Shown piece by piece: positions 23,515-32,956 of a stretch of DNA of 64,000 nt. The stretch is from Citrobacter portucalensis. GTDB lineage: Bacteria > Pseudomonadota > Gammaproteobacteria > Enterobacterales > Enterobacteriaceae. Each line of letters starts with the position of its first letter. Positions within the stretch are counted from its first letter, which is position 1. Position numbers and translations under genes: made by a program. The stretch covers positions 248,001 to 312,000 of the forward strand of contig NZ_MVFY01000001.1 of assembly GCF_002042885.1 (NCBI RefSeq), given 5' to 3'. The notes beneath the pieces were generated by a model. That model made no database searches. It saw only the letters and a program-made list of their open reading frames with translations, and had not been told where the DNA came from.

Positions 23515-24210
23515 ATGCTGAAGCGTTTCTTTATTACAGGTACAGACACTTCTGTTGGGAAGACCGTGGTTTCCCGCGCATTACTACAAGCGTTAGCGTC
23601 AGGGGGTAAAAGCGTAGCAGGTTACAAACCAGTAGCCAAAGGCAGCAAAGAGACGCCCGAAGGTCTGCGCAACAAAGATGCACTGGTGCTGCAAAGTGTG
23701 TCATCTATCGAGCTGCCCTATGAGGCAATTAACCCAATTGCGTTGAGCGAAGATGAAAGTAGCGTGGCGCATAGTGGTCCGGTCAATTACACCCTGTTAT
23801 CCAACGGTCTCGCAAGCCTTAGCGAAAAAGTCGATCACGTCGTCGTGGAAGGCACCGGAGGCTGGCGGAGCTTGATGAACGATCTGCGTCCGTTATCGGA
23901 GTGGGTGGTGCAGGAACAACTGCCGGTGCTGATGGTAGTGGGTATCCAGGAAGGCTGTATTAACCATGCGATCCTCACCGCGCAGGCGATTGCCAGCGAC
24001 GGACTGCCGCTGATTGGCTGGGTTGCGAATCGCATTAACCCGGGGCTGGCACATTATGCGGAAATCATTGATGTGCTGGGTAAAAAATTACCTGCACCGC
24101 TGATCGGTGAACTGCCTTATCTGCCTCGTGCAGAGCAGCGTGAGTTGTCGCAGTACATCCGCCTTTCAATGCTCGGCAGCGTGCTGTCGGTAGATAGAGT
24201 CGTGGCGTAA
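23515..24210 (+). CDS. bioD2: BioD2, dethiobiotin synthetase homologue
   Basis: A 231-residue BioD paralogue (YnfK). The ATG at 23515 follows GGAG by six bases and gives the E. coli length, in preference to the GTG at 23503. The P-loop [12 protein letters not shown] is at residues 9-20, and VVEGTGGW marks the second nucleotide-binding loop. The enzyme class converts 7,8-diaminopelargonate, CO2 and ATP to dethiobiotin. This copy lies outside the bio operon, and its physiological role is uncertain. The last 45 bases overlap the 3' end of clcB on the other strand. Confidence 0.94.
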   Translation: MLKRFFITGTDTSVGKTVVSRALLQALASGGKSVAGYKPVAKGSKETPEGLRNKDALVLQSVSSIELPYEAINPIALSEDESSVAHSGPVNYTLLSNGLASLSEKVDHVVVEGTGGWRSLMNDLRPLSEWVVQEQLPVLMVVGIQEGCINHAILTAQAIASDGLPLIGWVANRINPGLAHYAEIIDVLGKKLPAPLIGELPYLPRAEQRELSQYIRLSMLGSVLSVDRVVA

Positions 24211-25419
24211 CGTACGCGACAGTACCGACGCCAGGACACAGGCGATCAGTAATCCGGGGAGCAGGCGATACTCCCCGGTCATTTCACAAACCATCAACGT
24301 CGACATTATTGGTGCATGCGTGGTAGCCGCCAGCAGCGTGGCCATCCCCGTTAATCCCAGCAAAATGGCAATTTCATCCGAGCCCGGAAGCCATAATCCC
24401 CATACCTGACCCAGCAACATGCCCACCGACAAGCCGACAAACAGCGTTGGCGTAAACACGCCACCCGGAGCACCGGATCCACTGCTGGCAAGCACCGCCA
24501 GTAATTTGCAGATAAAAATCCCGCCAACCACGGCCAGCAGCGGTGGTGAAAGTAAATATGACTGCACCACGCTGTAGCCATTACCCCAGACCGTAGGCGT
24601 GAGCAATGAAAGCAGGCCAACGATCAACCCGCCAAGCGCCAGTTGCCACGGTGGCGAGAGTTTTAAGCGCAAAAATACATTATGGCTGGCGGTCATCAAC
24701 CACATGAAGAGCGGTCCGCAGATGCCAGCAGCCAGACCGGTGCTGACAATCATAACGTATTCCAGAGCATGTAATTCCCGCGACAGGTGCACGGTATACA
24801 GCAGCGCATTGCTGCCGCTAAGCAGATTGGTGGTGAGTAATGCGACTACGGCGGACACCACTACCGGCCCCAGTGAGGCGAGGATCAGTGTGCCAAACAA
24901 TACTTCGGCAATAAATAAACTGCCCGCCAGCGGGGCATGATAGGCTCCAGCCATACCTGCAGCGGCGCCGCAGGCAATCCATAACTTCCATTCTGTACGC
25001 GGGGTAAAGCGTTGAGCAAAGCAGGAGGCTGCCAGGGCCGCCAGTAAAATCATGGCACCTTCACGTCCGATGGCGCTCCCGCTGGCAACGACCAGTAACG
25101 ATGCCAGCGATTTCACCAGGCTTGCACTGACGTCAAATTGTCCGTCGGTTTGCAGGGCTTCCATATAATCAGTGGGAGCCTGCGGACGTAAACGGTTAAA
25201 TTTTTGCCAGCCCCACAGTAGTAATCCAGCCGCCAGACCGCCGAGTGCAGGTGTCAGCATACGCCTTAAGGGCGAAAGGTTTGTCGCTGCGTTGACCAGA
25301 CTTCCCGTGTTGTTGCTCAGAAACAACCATTCGAGAAGCAGCATGGCATGACGAAATCCTGCGACGGCCAGCGCAGCAAGGACGCCAATCAACGCGGCGA
25401 TCAGCAGGCGGCGGAACAT
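24166..25419 (-). CDS. clcB: ClcB, CLC-family chloride/proton channel or antiporter
   Basis: A CLC protein. The ATG at 25419 ([11 protein letters not shown]) gives 417 residues, the E. coli ClcB length (418); a frame open to 25545 would add 42 unconserved residues. Selectivity-filter motifs are [11 protein letters not shown] (about 103), a GxxxP-like region, and [16 protein letters not shown]. The gating-glutamate position is the Glu of GREGA. ClcB is thought to act as an electrical shunt in extreme acid resistance. No good ribosome site is visible at either start. It is codirectional with dmsD, 156 bases away, and overlaps bioD2 tail to tail. Confidence 0.92.
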   Translation of the reverse strand: MFRRLLIAALIGVLAALAVAGFRHAMLLLEWLFLSNNTGSLVNAATNLSPLRRMLTPALGGLAAGLLLWGWQKFNRLRPQAPTDYMEALQTDGQFDVSASLVKSLASLLVVASGSAIGREGAMILLAALAASCFAQRFTPRTEWKLWIACGAAAGMAGAYHAPLAGSLFIAEVLFGTLILASLGPVVVSAVVALLTTNLLSGSNALLYTVHLSRELHALEYVMIVSTGLAAGICGPLFMWLMTASHNVFLRLKLSPPWQLALGGLIVGLLSLLTPTVWGNGYSVVQSYLLSPPLLAVVGGIFICKLLAVLASSGSGAPGGVFTPTLFVGLSVGMLLGQVWGLWLPGSDEIAILLGLTGMATLLAATTHAPIMSTLMVCEMTGEYRLLPGLLIACVLASVLSRTLRHDSIYRQHAAEH

Positions 25420-25542
25420 GGCACGCAGGTCAGGGTAAGCATGTAAATGATGCATGAGTGGCCAGACTGGAAAATTCAGACGCTCTATTTTGCGGCTATT
25501 AGGCAACAGAAGCAAAAGCTCAGCGTGCGCAACAGGATGCAC

Positions 25543-25568
25543 CACAGGCAGGACAATTCCTGCCTGTG
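25543..25568. repeat. Perfect hairpin between dmsD and clcB
   Basis: An 11-bp perfect stem, CACAGGCAGGA / TCCTGCCTGTG, with the tetraloop CAAT. It begins 7 bases beyond the dmsD stop on the minus strand. There is no T-run, so it is more likely an mRNA 3'-end stabiliser or an attenuating structure than an intrinsic terminator. Confidence 0.55.
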
Positions 25569-25574
25569 ACGAAA

Positions 25575-26189
25575 TTAACGGAACAAAGGCTTATCGGCTA
25601 CCGGGATCAGTAACGGTGATTGCCACTGTGCCAGCGTCAGGCGCGCCAGCTCACCAAGCGCCTGGTAGAACGGGTGATCGGCTTTTTCGATAAACACATT
25701 AAGAAAGCGTGATGACCATGGGAACAGATGCCAGGCCAGCAGTTGCTCGCACTCGGTGTGGCGTTCGTTCTCGGCAAGCCAGGCCGTCAGCAACAGCAGC
25801 GAACCAAAGTGATCTTCTGGCTCATTTTGCTGCATGGCAAACTGGATGCCGTTGTCCCGCATCCACTGGCGTAATGCCAGCGTGGAGTCGCCAAACAACA
25901 CGTTTTCACGATCCAGCCAGACGGATCCCCATGGCGGAGAAGGGAGCGCATAGGGGCCAACAAACAGACGTTGCCAGGCCTGCGGGAGAGACTCATCGGC
26001 CTCAGCCTGAAACTGAGCGACTAACGGCGAAAGCGTTGTCTTTTCAAGCGGCCACTGCGCCTGCCAGCCATCGGTTCTTAACGCACTGACCAATGCCGAA
26101 GCTTCCGCACTGTCTGGGGCATAGTAAAACAGCGCGCCAAGCACGCGCGCTGCGGTAGAAAAGTTGTCACGTTGTGAAAAATGGGTCAT
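25575..26189 (-). CDS. dmsD: DmsD, Tat-substrate maturation chaperone
   Basis: 204 residues, identical in length to E. coli DmsD, of the TorD/DmsD redox-enzyme maturation family. It is an all-helical cytoplasmic protein with the signature [17 protein letters not shown] (about 72-88) and [12 protein letters not shown] (about 122). It binds the twin-arginine signal of the molybdoenzyme (here the ynfE product) and guides cofactor insertion before export. It is the last gene of the ynfE-ynfG-ynfH-dmsD operon. Confidence 0.96.
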   Translation of the reverse strand: MTHFSQRDNFSTAARVLGALFYYAPDSAEASALVSALRTDGWQAQWPLEKTTLSPLVAQFQAEADESLPQAWQRLFVGPYALPSPPWGSVWLDRENVLFGDSTLALRQWMRDNGIQFAMQQNEPEDHFGSLLLLTAWLAENERHTECEQLLAWHLFPWSSRFLNVFIEKADHPFYQALGELARLTLAQWQSPLLIPVADKPLFR

Positions 26190-26231
26190 GCAAACAATCC
26201 TGAACAGTGCGGGTTGCCCCGCACCCGAAAG

Positions 26232-27086
26232 TTAACCTGCGACAGCCATTCCGACTGTCATATGTAAACCGTAAAACAAACCGCGGCCAATGATTTCACC
26301 GACAAGCACCAGAATTAACCCGAGCGCCAACCCGCCAACTGACGGTCCTTTGCGACGGATCAACGGACATATCCAGCAACCCAGACCCGCGGCCAGCAGC
26401 AGGACTCGCCAGACCTGTAAACTGCCGTAGTCGGGAACCAGTGCGCTGGCGGATTGTACCGAACTGTGGATCTCGCCGAGTGACAGTCCCTGCAGCACAA
26501 TAACGGCCACCGTAACCAGCAGAGCCAATACGCTTATACCGGCGAATCTGGCGGCGTTAAAAGAAACACCTGCAGCACGCAGCAGCAGAGCGGCAAATAG
26601 CGGTCCACTGAGCAGCATCGTCATGAAAAACGCCAGTGTAGTATAGCCGTTATACCAGGTTGGGACGGTGTCTATCTGGTAGACGTTGGTCATCGCAAAG
26701 ACAAATACCAGGCCCAGCAGCATGCTCAATAGCATCCAGATTTTACCTAACGCTGCGGGCATTTTACCGAGAAACGCCACCAGCCACCACAGGCCACCGA
26801 CGGCGAAAAACAGCGAACCGCTGGCGATTTCGTTACTTAGCGCCGATGCGCCAATTTTGTTCAGCGAGTTAAACGCGCGCAGCGGCGAACCTAAATGCAT
26901 GACCGAGGCGAGAAAGGCGATGCCCATCACCAGCCAGAGAAAAAACATACTGCGAACGATACGTTGTTTTGCCAGCTCGTCTTTAGCGGTCAGCCAGCCG
27001 CAACCACTGACGATCAGCGCCCCGGCTACGCACTGGCCCAGCACCGTAAACAGTACCAGCGGCCATTCATGCCATCCATTTCCCAT
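26232..27086 (-). CDS. ynfH: YnfH, DMSO-reductase-like membrane anchor
   Basis: A 284-residue DmsC-type anchor with eight predicted membrane helices, matching E. coli YnfH. It would bind menaquinol and feed electrons through YnfG to the periplasmic catalytic subunit. One base separates its ATG from the stop of ynfG, with GGAGG inside the end of ynfG, so the two are coupled. Confidence 0.95.
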   Translation of the reverse strand: MGNGWHEWPLVLFTVLGQCVAGALIVSGCGWLTAKDELAKQRIVRSMFFLWLVMGIAFLASVMHLGSPLRAFNSLNKIGASALSNEIASGSLFFAVGGLWWLVAFLGKMPAALGKIWMLLSMLLGLVFVFAMTNVYQIDTVPTWYNGYTTLAFFMTMLLSGPLFAALLLRAAGVSFNAARFAGISVLALLVTVAVIVLQGLSLGEIHSSVQSASALVPDYGSLQVWRVLLLAAGLGCWICPLIRRKGPSVGGLALGLILVLVGEIIGRGLFYGLHMTVGMAVAG

Positions 27087-27087
27087 A

Positions 27088-27705
27088 TTACACCTCCTTT
27101 GGATTAGCCAGAAAACCCGTGGTATCCCCGGTCGGGCGGCAATTGGCGTTTGGTTTGATCACAATACTCGGTTTGGTGAAGTGCGCACCAGGCAGCGGGG
27201 CGACGGCAGCCAGTTCACCATGTTTTTTGCGCAGTTCGTCGATGGGGCCAAAATCCAGCGCACGCAGCGGACAGGATTCGACGCAGATGGGCTTTTTGCC
27301 GTCTGCCACGCGATCATGACAGCCATCGCACTTGGTCATATGTCCTTTCGCAGCATTGTACTGTGGCGCACCGTACGGGCAGGCCATATGACAGTAGCGA
27401 CAGCCAATGCACACGTCTTCATCGACCACCACAAAACCATCCTCACGCTTATGCATCGCACCACTTGGACAAACCTTGGTGCAGGCCGGATCCTCGCAGT
27501 GGTTACAGGAGATGGAGAGATAGTAGGCAAAAACGTTCTGGTGCCAGACGCCGTTGTCTTCCTGCCAGTCACCACCTGCATATTCGTAAATCCGCCGGAA
27601 ACTGACGTTAGGAGTGAGGTCTTTGTAGTCTTTGCAGGCCAGTTCGCAGGTTTTGCACCCGGTGCAACGACTGGAATCAATAAAAAATCCATACTGAGTT
27701 GTCAT
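27088..27705 (-). CDS. ynfG: YnfG, four-cluster iron-sulfur subunit
   Basis: A 205-residue DmsB-type protein. Four Cys groups for [4Fe-4S] clusters are visible: CTGCKTCELACKD (15-27), CNHCEDPACTKVC (about 67), CIGCRYCHMACPYG (about 100) and CDGC...CVESCPLRAL (about 126-150). There is no signal peptide; it travels with the Tat-exported catalytic subunit. It relays electrons between YnfH and the molybdenum subunit. Confidence 0.96.
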   Translation of the reverse strand: MTTQYGFFIDSSRCTGCKTCELACKDYKDLTPNVSFRRIYEYAGGDWQEDNGVWHQNVFAYYLSISCNHCEDPACTKVCPSGAMHKREDGFVVVDEDVCIGCRYCHMACPYGAPQYNAAKGHMTKCDGCHDRVADGKKPICVESCPLRALDFGPIDELRKKHGELAAVAPLPGAHFTKPSIVIKPNANCRPTGDTTGFLANPKEV

Positions 27706-27715
27706 GGGTTAGTCC

Positions 27716-30154
27716 TTAAACCTTCTCGATCTCGACCAGATTAGTGTGCTGTGGGTTGCCTTTTGCCAGCGGTGAAGGGCGCTGTGTTGTCAGCGTATTG
27801 ACGCAGGCGCCATGGTCAATTTTGTCGCCGGCCATATCGGCATCGTGCCATGCACCCTGGCCCATTGCGCTGACGCCAGGCAGGATCCGTGGCGTCACTT
27901 TGGCCGGAATACGAACTTCCCCGCGGTCGTTAAAGACCCGCACCATATCGCCATTTGCAATACCACGCTTTTGGGCATCGACGGGGTTGATCCACACTTC
28001 CTGACGACAGGACGCCTGCAGAACATCAATATTGCCGTAGCTGGAGTGCGTACGGGATTTGTAATGAAAGCCAAACAACTGCAGCGGAAATGCGCTGCGT
28101 TTAGGATCGTCCCACCCTTCAAACGTGGAGGCGTAGACGGGAAGTGGACTAATTACTTCATCCTTCTGCAACTCCCAGGTGTTGGCAATTTTCGCCAGCC
28201 GGCTGGAGTAAATTTCAATCTTTCCAGACGGTGTTTTGAGCGGATTGGCCTGCGGATCGTCGCGGAATTTTTTATAAGCGACAAAATGCCCGTTAGGATC
28301 TTTGCGTTTATAGATCCCCATTTTTTTCAGCTCGTCATAAGAAGGGAGCGCGGGGTCCTTGGCCAGCATTTTTGCATACAGATACTGGAGCCATTGTTCC
28401 TGAGTACGGCCTTCCGTAAACCGTTGATAGATATCATTGCCAAGGCGTTTGGCGACTTCGCTCATTATCCAGTAGATCGGTTTGCGCTCGAACTTCGGTG
28501 ACGTCGCGGGTTGAATAAAAATGAGGTATCCCATGTTGCCCGCATAGTCGTTAGGAATGATGTCTTCCTGTTCGACGGTCATTAGGTCCGGCAGCAGGAT
28601 ATCGGCGTATTTCGCCGAAGATGTCATGAAATTTTCGATGACCACTATCATTTCGCATTTCGTATCATCCTGAAGGATCTCATGTGTTTTATTGATATCT
28701 GAGTGCTGATTAGTAATGGTGTTACCCGCGTAGTTCCAGATAAATTTAATCGGTACATCGAGCTTATCTTTACCGCGCACGCCATCGCGGGTTGCGGTCA
28801 TTTCCGGACCCCGGGCGATGGCGTCGGTCCAGCTAAAGCAGGATATTTGGGTTTTGATGGGATTATCCGGCAGCGGCATGCGTTCAATCGTGATGGTGTA
28901 GGTTGATTCTCGTGCACCGCTATTGCCGCCGTTGATGCCAACGTTGCCAGTCAGGATTGGCAGCATTGCGATCGCGCGCGAAGTCAGTTCGCCGTTAGCC
29001 TGACGTTGTGGACCCCAACCCTGACAAATATACGCCGGTTTTGTACTACCGATTTCTCGTGCCAGTTTAATGATGCGCTCGGCCGGGATCCCTGTGACAT
29101 GCGAGGCCCATTGGGGCGTTTTAGCGACACCGTCATCGCCATTGCCAAGTATATAGGCCTTGTAATGTCCGTTAGCGGGGGCGTCAGCGGGTAGGGTTTT
29201 CTCGTCATAACCGACGCAATATGTGTCAAGGAACGCCTGGTCGACGAGATCTTCGTTAATCAGGACCCAGGCGATTCCCGCTACCAGTGCGGCATCGGTT
29301 CCCGGACGGATAGGGATCCACTCATCTTCACGACCCGCAGCGGTATCGGTATAACGCGGGTCGATGACGATCATGCGGGCATTAGAACGCTCCCGGGCCT
29401 GCTCAAGGAAGTATGTTATACCACCGCCGCTCATGCGCGTTTCGGCAGGGTTATTGCCGAACATCACCACCAGCTTCGTGTTTTCAATGTCGGAGGTACT
29501 GTTGCCGTCATTTGAGCCGTAGGTGTAAGGCATTGCCGCCGCGATTTGTGCGGTACTGTATGTGCCGTAATGGCTCAGGAATCCGCCATAGCAGTTCATC
29601 AATCGAGCGACCAGCGAGGCATAAGGGGAGGAGCGAGTAATATTGCCGCCGACAATGCCAGAGGTGTAGTTGATATACACGGCCTCATTACCGTATTTCT
29701 GTACGGTATTTTTTAAACTGGTGCTGATGGTATCCAGCGCTTCCTGCCAGGTTATGCGTTCGAATTTACCCTCACCGCGTTTGCCCACGCGCTTCATAGG
29801 ATAATTGAGGCGATCCGGATGATTGATCCGTCGACGGATTGAGCGTCCACGTAAACAGGCACGCACCTGGTGCTGACCATAAATATCGTCTCCGGTCGTA
29901 TCAGACTCTACCCATACGACCTCGTCATCTTTGACGTGGAGTTGCAGGGCACAACGACTGCCGCAGTTCACGGAACAAGCGCCCCAAACCACTTTCTCTT
30001 CAGCCGGTTGTATCGCCTGTTGTACCGCAGCAGCTGCGGTGCGCATCCCAAAAGGTAACGATAACCCGCCAGCGGCAAGCGCCAACGAACCTATAGCCGA
30101 GGATTTCACTAACATCCTGCGGCTAATGCCTCCATATTGCTCAGTATCAGACAT
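27716..30154 (-). CDS. ynfE: YnfE-type molybdenum oxidoreductase, Tat-exported
   Basis: 812 residues, DMSO-reductase family. The Tat motif SRRMLVK is at residues 11-17, with cleavage near AAAA (about 42). The [4Fe-4S] site is CSVNCGSRC plus the later Cys in RACLRGRS. The signal region is closer to E. coli YnfE (808) than YnfF. YnfE/YnfF of E. coli reduce selenate and probably S- or N-oxides; the natural substrate is unclear. K-12 has two catalytic paralogues in tandem; only one is present here, and ynfG follows after 10 bases. A FNR-like box lies about 100 bases upstream, fitting anaerobic control. GGAG precedes the ATG. Confidence 0.95.
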   Translation of the reverse strand: MSDTEQYGGISRRMLVKSSAIGSLALAAGGLSLPFGMRTAAAAVQQAIQPAEEKVVWGACSVNCGSRCALQLHVKDDEVVWVESDTTGDDIYGQHQVRACLRGRSIRRRINHPDRLNYPMKRVGKRGEGKFERITWQEALDTISTSLKNTVQKYGNEAVYINYTSGIVGGNITRSSPYASLVARLMNCYGGFLSHYGTYSTAQIAAAMPYTYGSNDGNSTSDIENTKLVVMFGNNPAETRMSGGGITYFLEQARERSNARMIVIDPRYTDTAAGREDEWIPIRPGTDAALVAGIAWVLINEDLVDQAFLDTYCVGYDEKTLPADAPANGHYKAYILGNGDDGVAKTPQWASHVTGIPAERIIKLAREIGSTKPAYICQGWGPQRQANGELTSRAIAMLPILTGNVGINGGNSGARESTYTITIERMPLPDNPIKTQISCFSWTDAIARGPEMTATRDGVRGKDKLDVPIKFIWNYAGNTITNQHSDINKTHEILQDDTKCEMIVVIENFMTSSAKYADILLPDLMTVEQEDIIPNDYAGNMGYLIFIQPATSPKFERKPIYWIMSEVAKRLGNDIYQRFTEGRTQEQWLQYLYAKMLAKDPALPSYDELKKMGIYKRKDPNGHFVAYKKFRDDPQANPLKTPSGKIEIYSSRLAKIANTWELQKDEVISPLPVYASTFEGWDDPKRSAFPLQLFGFHYKSRTHSSYGNIDVLQASCRQEVWINPVDAQKRGIANGDMVRVFNDRGEVRIPAKVTPRILPGVSAMGQGAWHDADMAGDKIDHGACVNTLTTQRPSPLAKGNPQHTNLVEIEKV

Positions 30155-30254
30155 AACTCACTCCATTATAGTTATCGCTATATATTAATCTCTATAGCGA
30201 AATTAATAGCATGCTAATAATAGAGCGAGTTTACCCATTTATGAGTATGGCATC

Positions 30255-30268
30255 TTAATGCATATCAA
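30255..30268 (-). promoter_or_regulatory. FNR-like box upstream of ynfE
   Basis: TTGATATGCATTAA on the minus strand matches the FNR consensus TTGATnnnnATCAA at nine of ten positions. It lies about 100 bases upstream of the ynfE start, a plausible -41.5 position for an anaerobically activated promoter. E. coli ynfEFGH is known to be FNR-activated. Confidence 0.65.
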
Positions 30269-30302
30269 ACTGGAGTAACCCTCCGCGTACGGAGGGTATG
30301 AT

Positions 30303-30608
30303 TTATTGCGGTTCGGCGACGTGCCCGTCCTGTGCAGGCGAGCTGTTGGCAGGGGCGTTTCCACTGTTAGTCCGGGTGTAGAGAATTTTGTGCGTATCGT
30401 TTGCACAATGTCCTACCACCAGCGAATCAGGTTGATCGGCCTGATCGTTGGGGACAATGTTCAGCGTAAAACTGGACTCTGCGACGCCATTATTGATGAT
30501 GCGCTGCTCGATATCGCTTTTCACGCGTTCACATGACGCAGGTGCGGCCAGAACCTGTGGGGATGCAACTGCCAGTAAGATCGCGGCAATTCCTGTTACG
30601 TATTTCAT
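30303..30608 (-). CDS. ynfD: YnfD, small secreted DUF1161 protein
   Basis: A 101-residue precursor, as in E. coli. The signal peptide MKYVTGIAAILLAVASPQVLA is followed by a DUF1161 domain: CERVKSDIEQRIINNGV, then a second Cys in VVGHCANDTHKILYTR. The two Cys probably form a disulfide. The ATG at 30608 has AGGAG six bases upstream; the earlier ATG three bases away and the frame from 30632 are less likely. Periplasmic; function unknown. Confidence 0.9.
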   Translation of the reverse strand: MKYVTGIAAILLAVASPQVLAAPASCERVKSDIEQRIINNGVAESSFTLNIVPNDQADQPDSLVVGHCANDTHKILYTRTNSGNAPANSSPAQDGHVAEPQ

Positions 30609-30713
30609 CATCAGCTCCTTTATGATCGACATAGACTAAGATTAGCATTTCTGGTGTAAATAACTGTATTTGCTAATATGATTGAGAATTATCTTCTTAT
30701 CCCGGTGAAAAAT

Positions 30714-31424
30714 GTGAAGAAACAGACCCTGTTAGGTTTCCTGTGTGTCGTGCTGGTTGGGTGTGATAACGCCAAAGGGCTGGTTTCCTTTACGCCGGAA
30801 ATGGCCAGTTTTTCCAATGAATTTGATTTCGATCCGCTGCGCGGGCCGGTGAAAGATTTCAGTCAGACGCTGCTCAACGACAAAGGTGAGGTCACTAAGC
30901 GCGTTGCTGGTACCCTGTCACAGGAAGGGTGTTTCGATACACTTGAACTGCACGATATCGAAAACAATACCGGTATGGCGCTGGTCCTGGATGCTAACTA
31001 CTATCGGGATGCCGAAACGCTGGAAAAAAAGATCCGCTTACAAGGTAAATGCCAGCTAGCGGAACTGCCTGCTGCCGGTGTGGTGTGGGATACCGACGAT
31101 AACGGCTTTGTCGTTTCCGCCACGGGGAAAGAGATGAAGGTGCAGTATCGATATGATGCCGAAGGCTACCCGCTGGGCAAAACAACCGTCAGTAAGGACA
31201 GCACTTTGCAGGTTGATGCTAAACCGTCGGTTGACCCATTGAAGAAGTTAGATTACACCGCGGTGAGTCTGCTCAACAATCATCCGTTAGGCAATGTCAA
31301 ACAAACGTGCAAATACGATGAATACGCAAATCCGATCAACTGCCAGCTCGTTATCGTGGACGAGAGCGTGAAGCCGGCAGTTGAGCATCATTACTCGATT
31401 GAAAACACTATCGATTACTACTAA
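30714..31424 (+). CDS. ynfC: YnfC, UPF0257 lipoprotein
   Basis: The GTG at 30714 gives 236 residues, the E. coli YnfC length. An ATG at 30678 would add 12 residues. The signal ends in the lipobox LVGC (Cys about 16), followed by Asp at +2, which predicts retention in the inner membrane. The body has the family stretches FTPEMASFSNEFDFDPLRGP and KKLDYTAVSLLNN. No clear ribosome site precedes either start. Divergent from ynfD. Function unknown. Confidence 0.9.
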   Translation: MKKQTLLGFLCVVLVGCDNAKGLVSFTPEMASFSNEFDFDPLRGPVKDFSQTLLNDKGEVTKRVAGTLSQEGCFDTLELHDIENNTGMALVLDANYYRDAETLEKKIRLQGKCQLAELPAAGVVWDTDDNGFVVSATGKEMKVQYRYDAEGYPLGKTTVSKDSTLQVDAKPSVDPLKKLDYTAVSLLNNHPLGNVKQTCKYDEYANPINCQLVIVDESVKPAVEHHYSIENTIDYY

Positions 31425-31430
31425 TCGCCT

Positions 31431-31991
31431 TTACTGAGCGGTAGGTTGCAACAGGTTAGGGCCTGCCGTTTTGTGTTCTGCCAGATACTGCTGCTGGAAG
31501 ATGCACATGCGGATAGTGTTGCGGTATTGGCCGTTGATAAAGAACTCATGGATCAGCTCGCCTTCCACCATAAAACCGAGTTTACGGTAGATGTGGATAG
31601 CCTTTTCGTTCTCTTTATCGACGATCAGATACAGCTTATAGAGGTTGAGCACGGTAAAGCCATAGTCCATTGCCAGCTTTGCTGCCTGTGAGGCCAGACC
31701 CTTCCCCTGATATTCCGGCGAAATAATAATCTGGAACTCGGCCCGGCGGTGTACATGGTTAATTTCAACCAATTCCACCAGCCCGGCTTTTTCACCGTCG
31801 CACTCCACCACGAAGCGGCGTTCGCTTTGGTCGTGGATGTGTTTGTCATACAGGTCTGACAGCTCAACAAACGCTTCGTAAGGCTCTTCGAACCAGTAGC
31901 GCATTACGCTGGCATTATTATCAAGCTGATGGACGAATCGTAAATCTTCACGCTCCAGCGGGCGCAACTTAACACTGAGGGCGCTAGTCAT
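31431..31991 (-). CDS. speG: SpeG, spermidine N-acetyltransferase
   Basis: 186 residues, as in E. coli. A GNAT enzyme that acetylates spermidine (and spermine) with acetyl-CoA to prevent polyamine toxicity. The acetyl-CoA motif is [18 protein letters not shown] (about 90-107), and polyamine-binding acidic residues lie in the N-terminal [19 protein letters not shown]. The ATG at 31991 has AAGGAT upstream; the longer frame from 32006 is not needed. It complements the spermidine exporter MdtJI in the same window. Confidence 0.97.
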   Translation of the reverse strand: MTSALSVKLRPLEREDLRFVHQLDNNASVMRYWFEEPYEAFVELSDLYDKHIHDQSERRFVVECDGEKAGLVELVEINHVHRRAEFQIIISPEYQGKGLASQAAKLAMDYGFTVLNLYKLYLIVDKENEKAIHIYRKLGFMVEGELIHEFFINGQYRNTIRMCIFQQQYLAEHKTAGPNLLQPTAQ

Positions 31992-32026
31992 ATCGTATCC
32001 TTTCAATATCCTTCAAAGTGCAATGA

Positions 32027-32368
32027 TTATGGGGCAACGGTGCGGCCAGTACGGCGGTCGAGGCAGCGCAAGGTGTTAGGTTCCCAGTACGCATTAATAT
32101 TAGCGCTCTGCTCGCACTTATCACGGCTATCAAAGGCCGTATCGGCTTTGTCCCACTCTTTCTCTGCACGTTTATTGACTTTCTGGCGAAGCTGACGCGT
32201 ATCGTTCCATTGTTCCTTTTCCATTGCGGCTTGTTGACGACTTTGCGCACTATCTCCGGATTCAATGACCAGTTTACTGGTTTCAGCAAATGCGGAAGAG
32301 GTGTACACAGCCGCAGCCAGCGTCAGCATAGCCGTCAGGCACAGGCGTTTGGTCAGTGTAATTTTCAT
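32027..32368 (-). CDS. ynfB: YnfB, secreted UPF0482 protein
   Basis: 113 residues, as in E. coli. The signal peptide ends near SSAFA (about 28). The mature part is Gln/Arg/Lys-rich and helical ([20 protein letters not shown]) and ends with two Cys in [18 protein letters not shown], probably disulfide-bonded. Periplasmic, function unknown. Confidence 0.93.
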   Translation of the reverse strand: MKITLTKRLCLTAMLTLAAAVYTSSAFAETSKLVIESGDSAQSRQQAAMEKEQWNDTRQLRQKVNKRAEKEWDKADTAFDSRDKCEQSANINAYWEPNTLRCLDRRTGRTVAP

Positions 32369-32521
32369 GGTGAATTCCTTTTATGGGAAAGGGTAAAAAC
32401 GATAAAACAGGGTTAAATTCTACACTATTCCAGTTTGCGGGCATACCCACCCGGTGGATATGGATACGCTAACGAGATTCTGTCGTATCATGGTTAAACC
32501 GAAGGTAACTGAATAACATCA

Positions 32522-32848
32522 ATGCTTAAGACCACATTTCTTTTTTTCATCACCGCGTTATGCGAAATTATTGGCTGCTTTTTACCCTGGCTTTGGCTTA
32601 AGCGAGGAGCTACAGCCTGGTTGCTGATACCCGCCGGGGTGTCACTGGCTTTATTCGTCTGGTTGCTGACACTGCATCCGGCAGCCAGCGGGCGTGTATA
32701 CGCAGCCTATGGCGGTGTTTACGTGGTGACCGCGCTGCTATGGCTACGTATTGTCGATGGTGTAAAACTCAGTTTATATGACTGGTCTGGCGCGCTGGTG
32801 GCGTTGTGCGGCATGCTGATCATTGTGGCTGGATGGGGGCGCGCATAG
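32522..32848 (+). CDS. ynfA: YnfA, UPF0060 four-helix membrane protein
   Basis: 108 residues, as in E. coli. Four membrane helices with the family motif [18 protein letters not shown] near the N-terminus and [11 protein letters not shown] in the third. The fold resembles small multidrug transporters, and export of dyes has been reported for Shigella YnfA. The stop codon lies inside the terminator stem. Confidence 0.94.
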   Translation: MLKTTFLFFITALCEIIGCFLPWLWLKRGATAWLLIPAGVSLALFVWLLTLHPAASGRVYAAYGGVYVVTALLWLRIVDGVKLSLYDWSGALVALCGMLIIVAGWGRA

Positions 32849-32859
32849 CGCCTTTTTTT
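32838..32859 (+). terminator. Intrinsic terminator overlapping the ynfA stop
   Basis: Stem GGCGC / GCGCC with loop GCATA and seven T residues. The ynfA TAG codon is formed at the loop-stem boundary. Confidence 0.85.
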
Positions 32860-32892
32860 GTGATCAAACAGCGTTTTTTTGATCTTTATACT

Positions 32893-32904
32893 TGTATGGT
32901 AGTA
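32893..32904 (+). promoter_or_regulatory. Candidate RspR-type operator upstream of rspA
   Basis: TGTATGGTAGTA lies 53 bases before the rspA start. A near-identical 12-mer (TGTATGGTTGTA) lies on the opposite strand upstream of ydfI at 35668. RspR, encoded in this cluster, is known in E. coli to repress rspA. That this motif is its site is inference. Confidence 0.4.
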
Positions 32905-32956
32905 GCTCAGTTGAGTAAATTTCCTGCATCACAAGAACAGATGTAGGGAATAAGAA

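Noticed and set aside
26686..27744. 352-codon open frame antisense to ynfH/ynfG
   Set aside because: Both sense genes are conserved; the antisense product has no recognisable domains or ribosome site.
27812..28501. 229-codon open frame antisense to ynfE
   Set aside because: Shadow of the molybdoenzyme gene.
32866..32890. CRP site upstream of rspA (TGTGATCAAACAGCG)
   Set aside because: Only the left half-site matches; the right half TCACA is absent.
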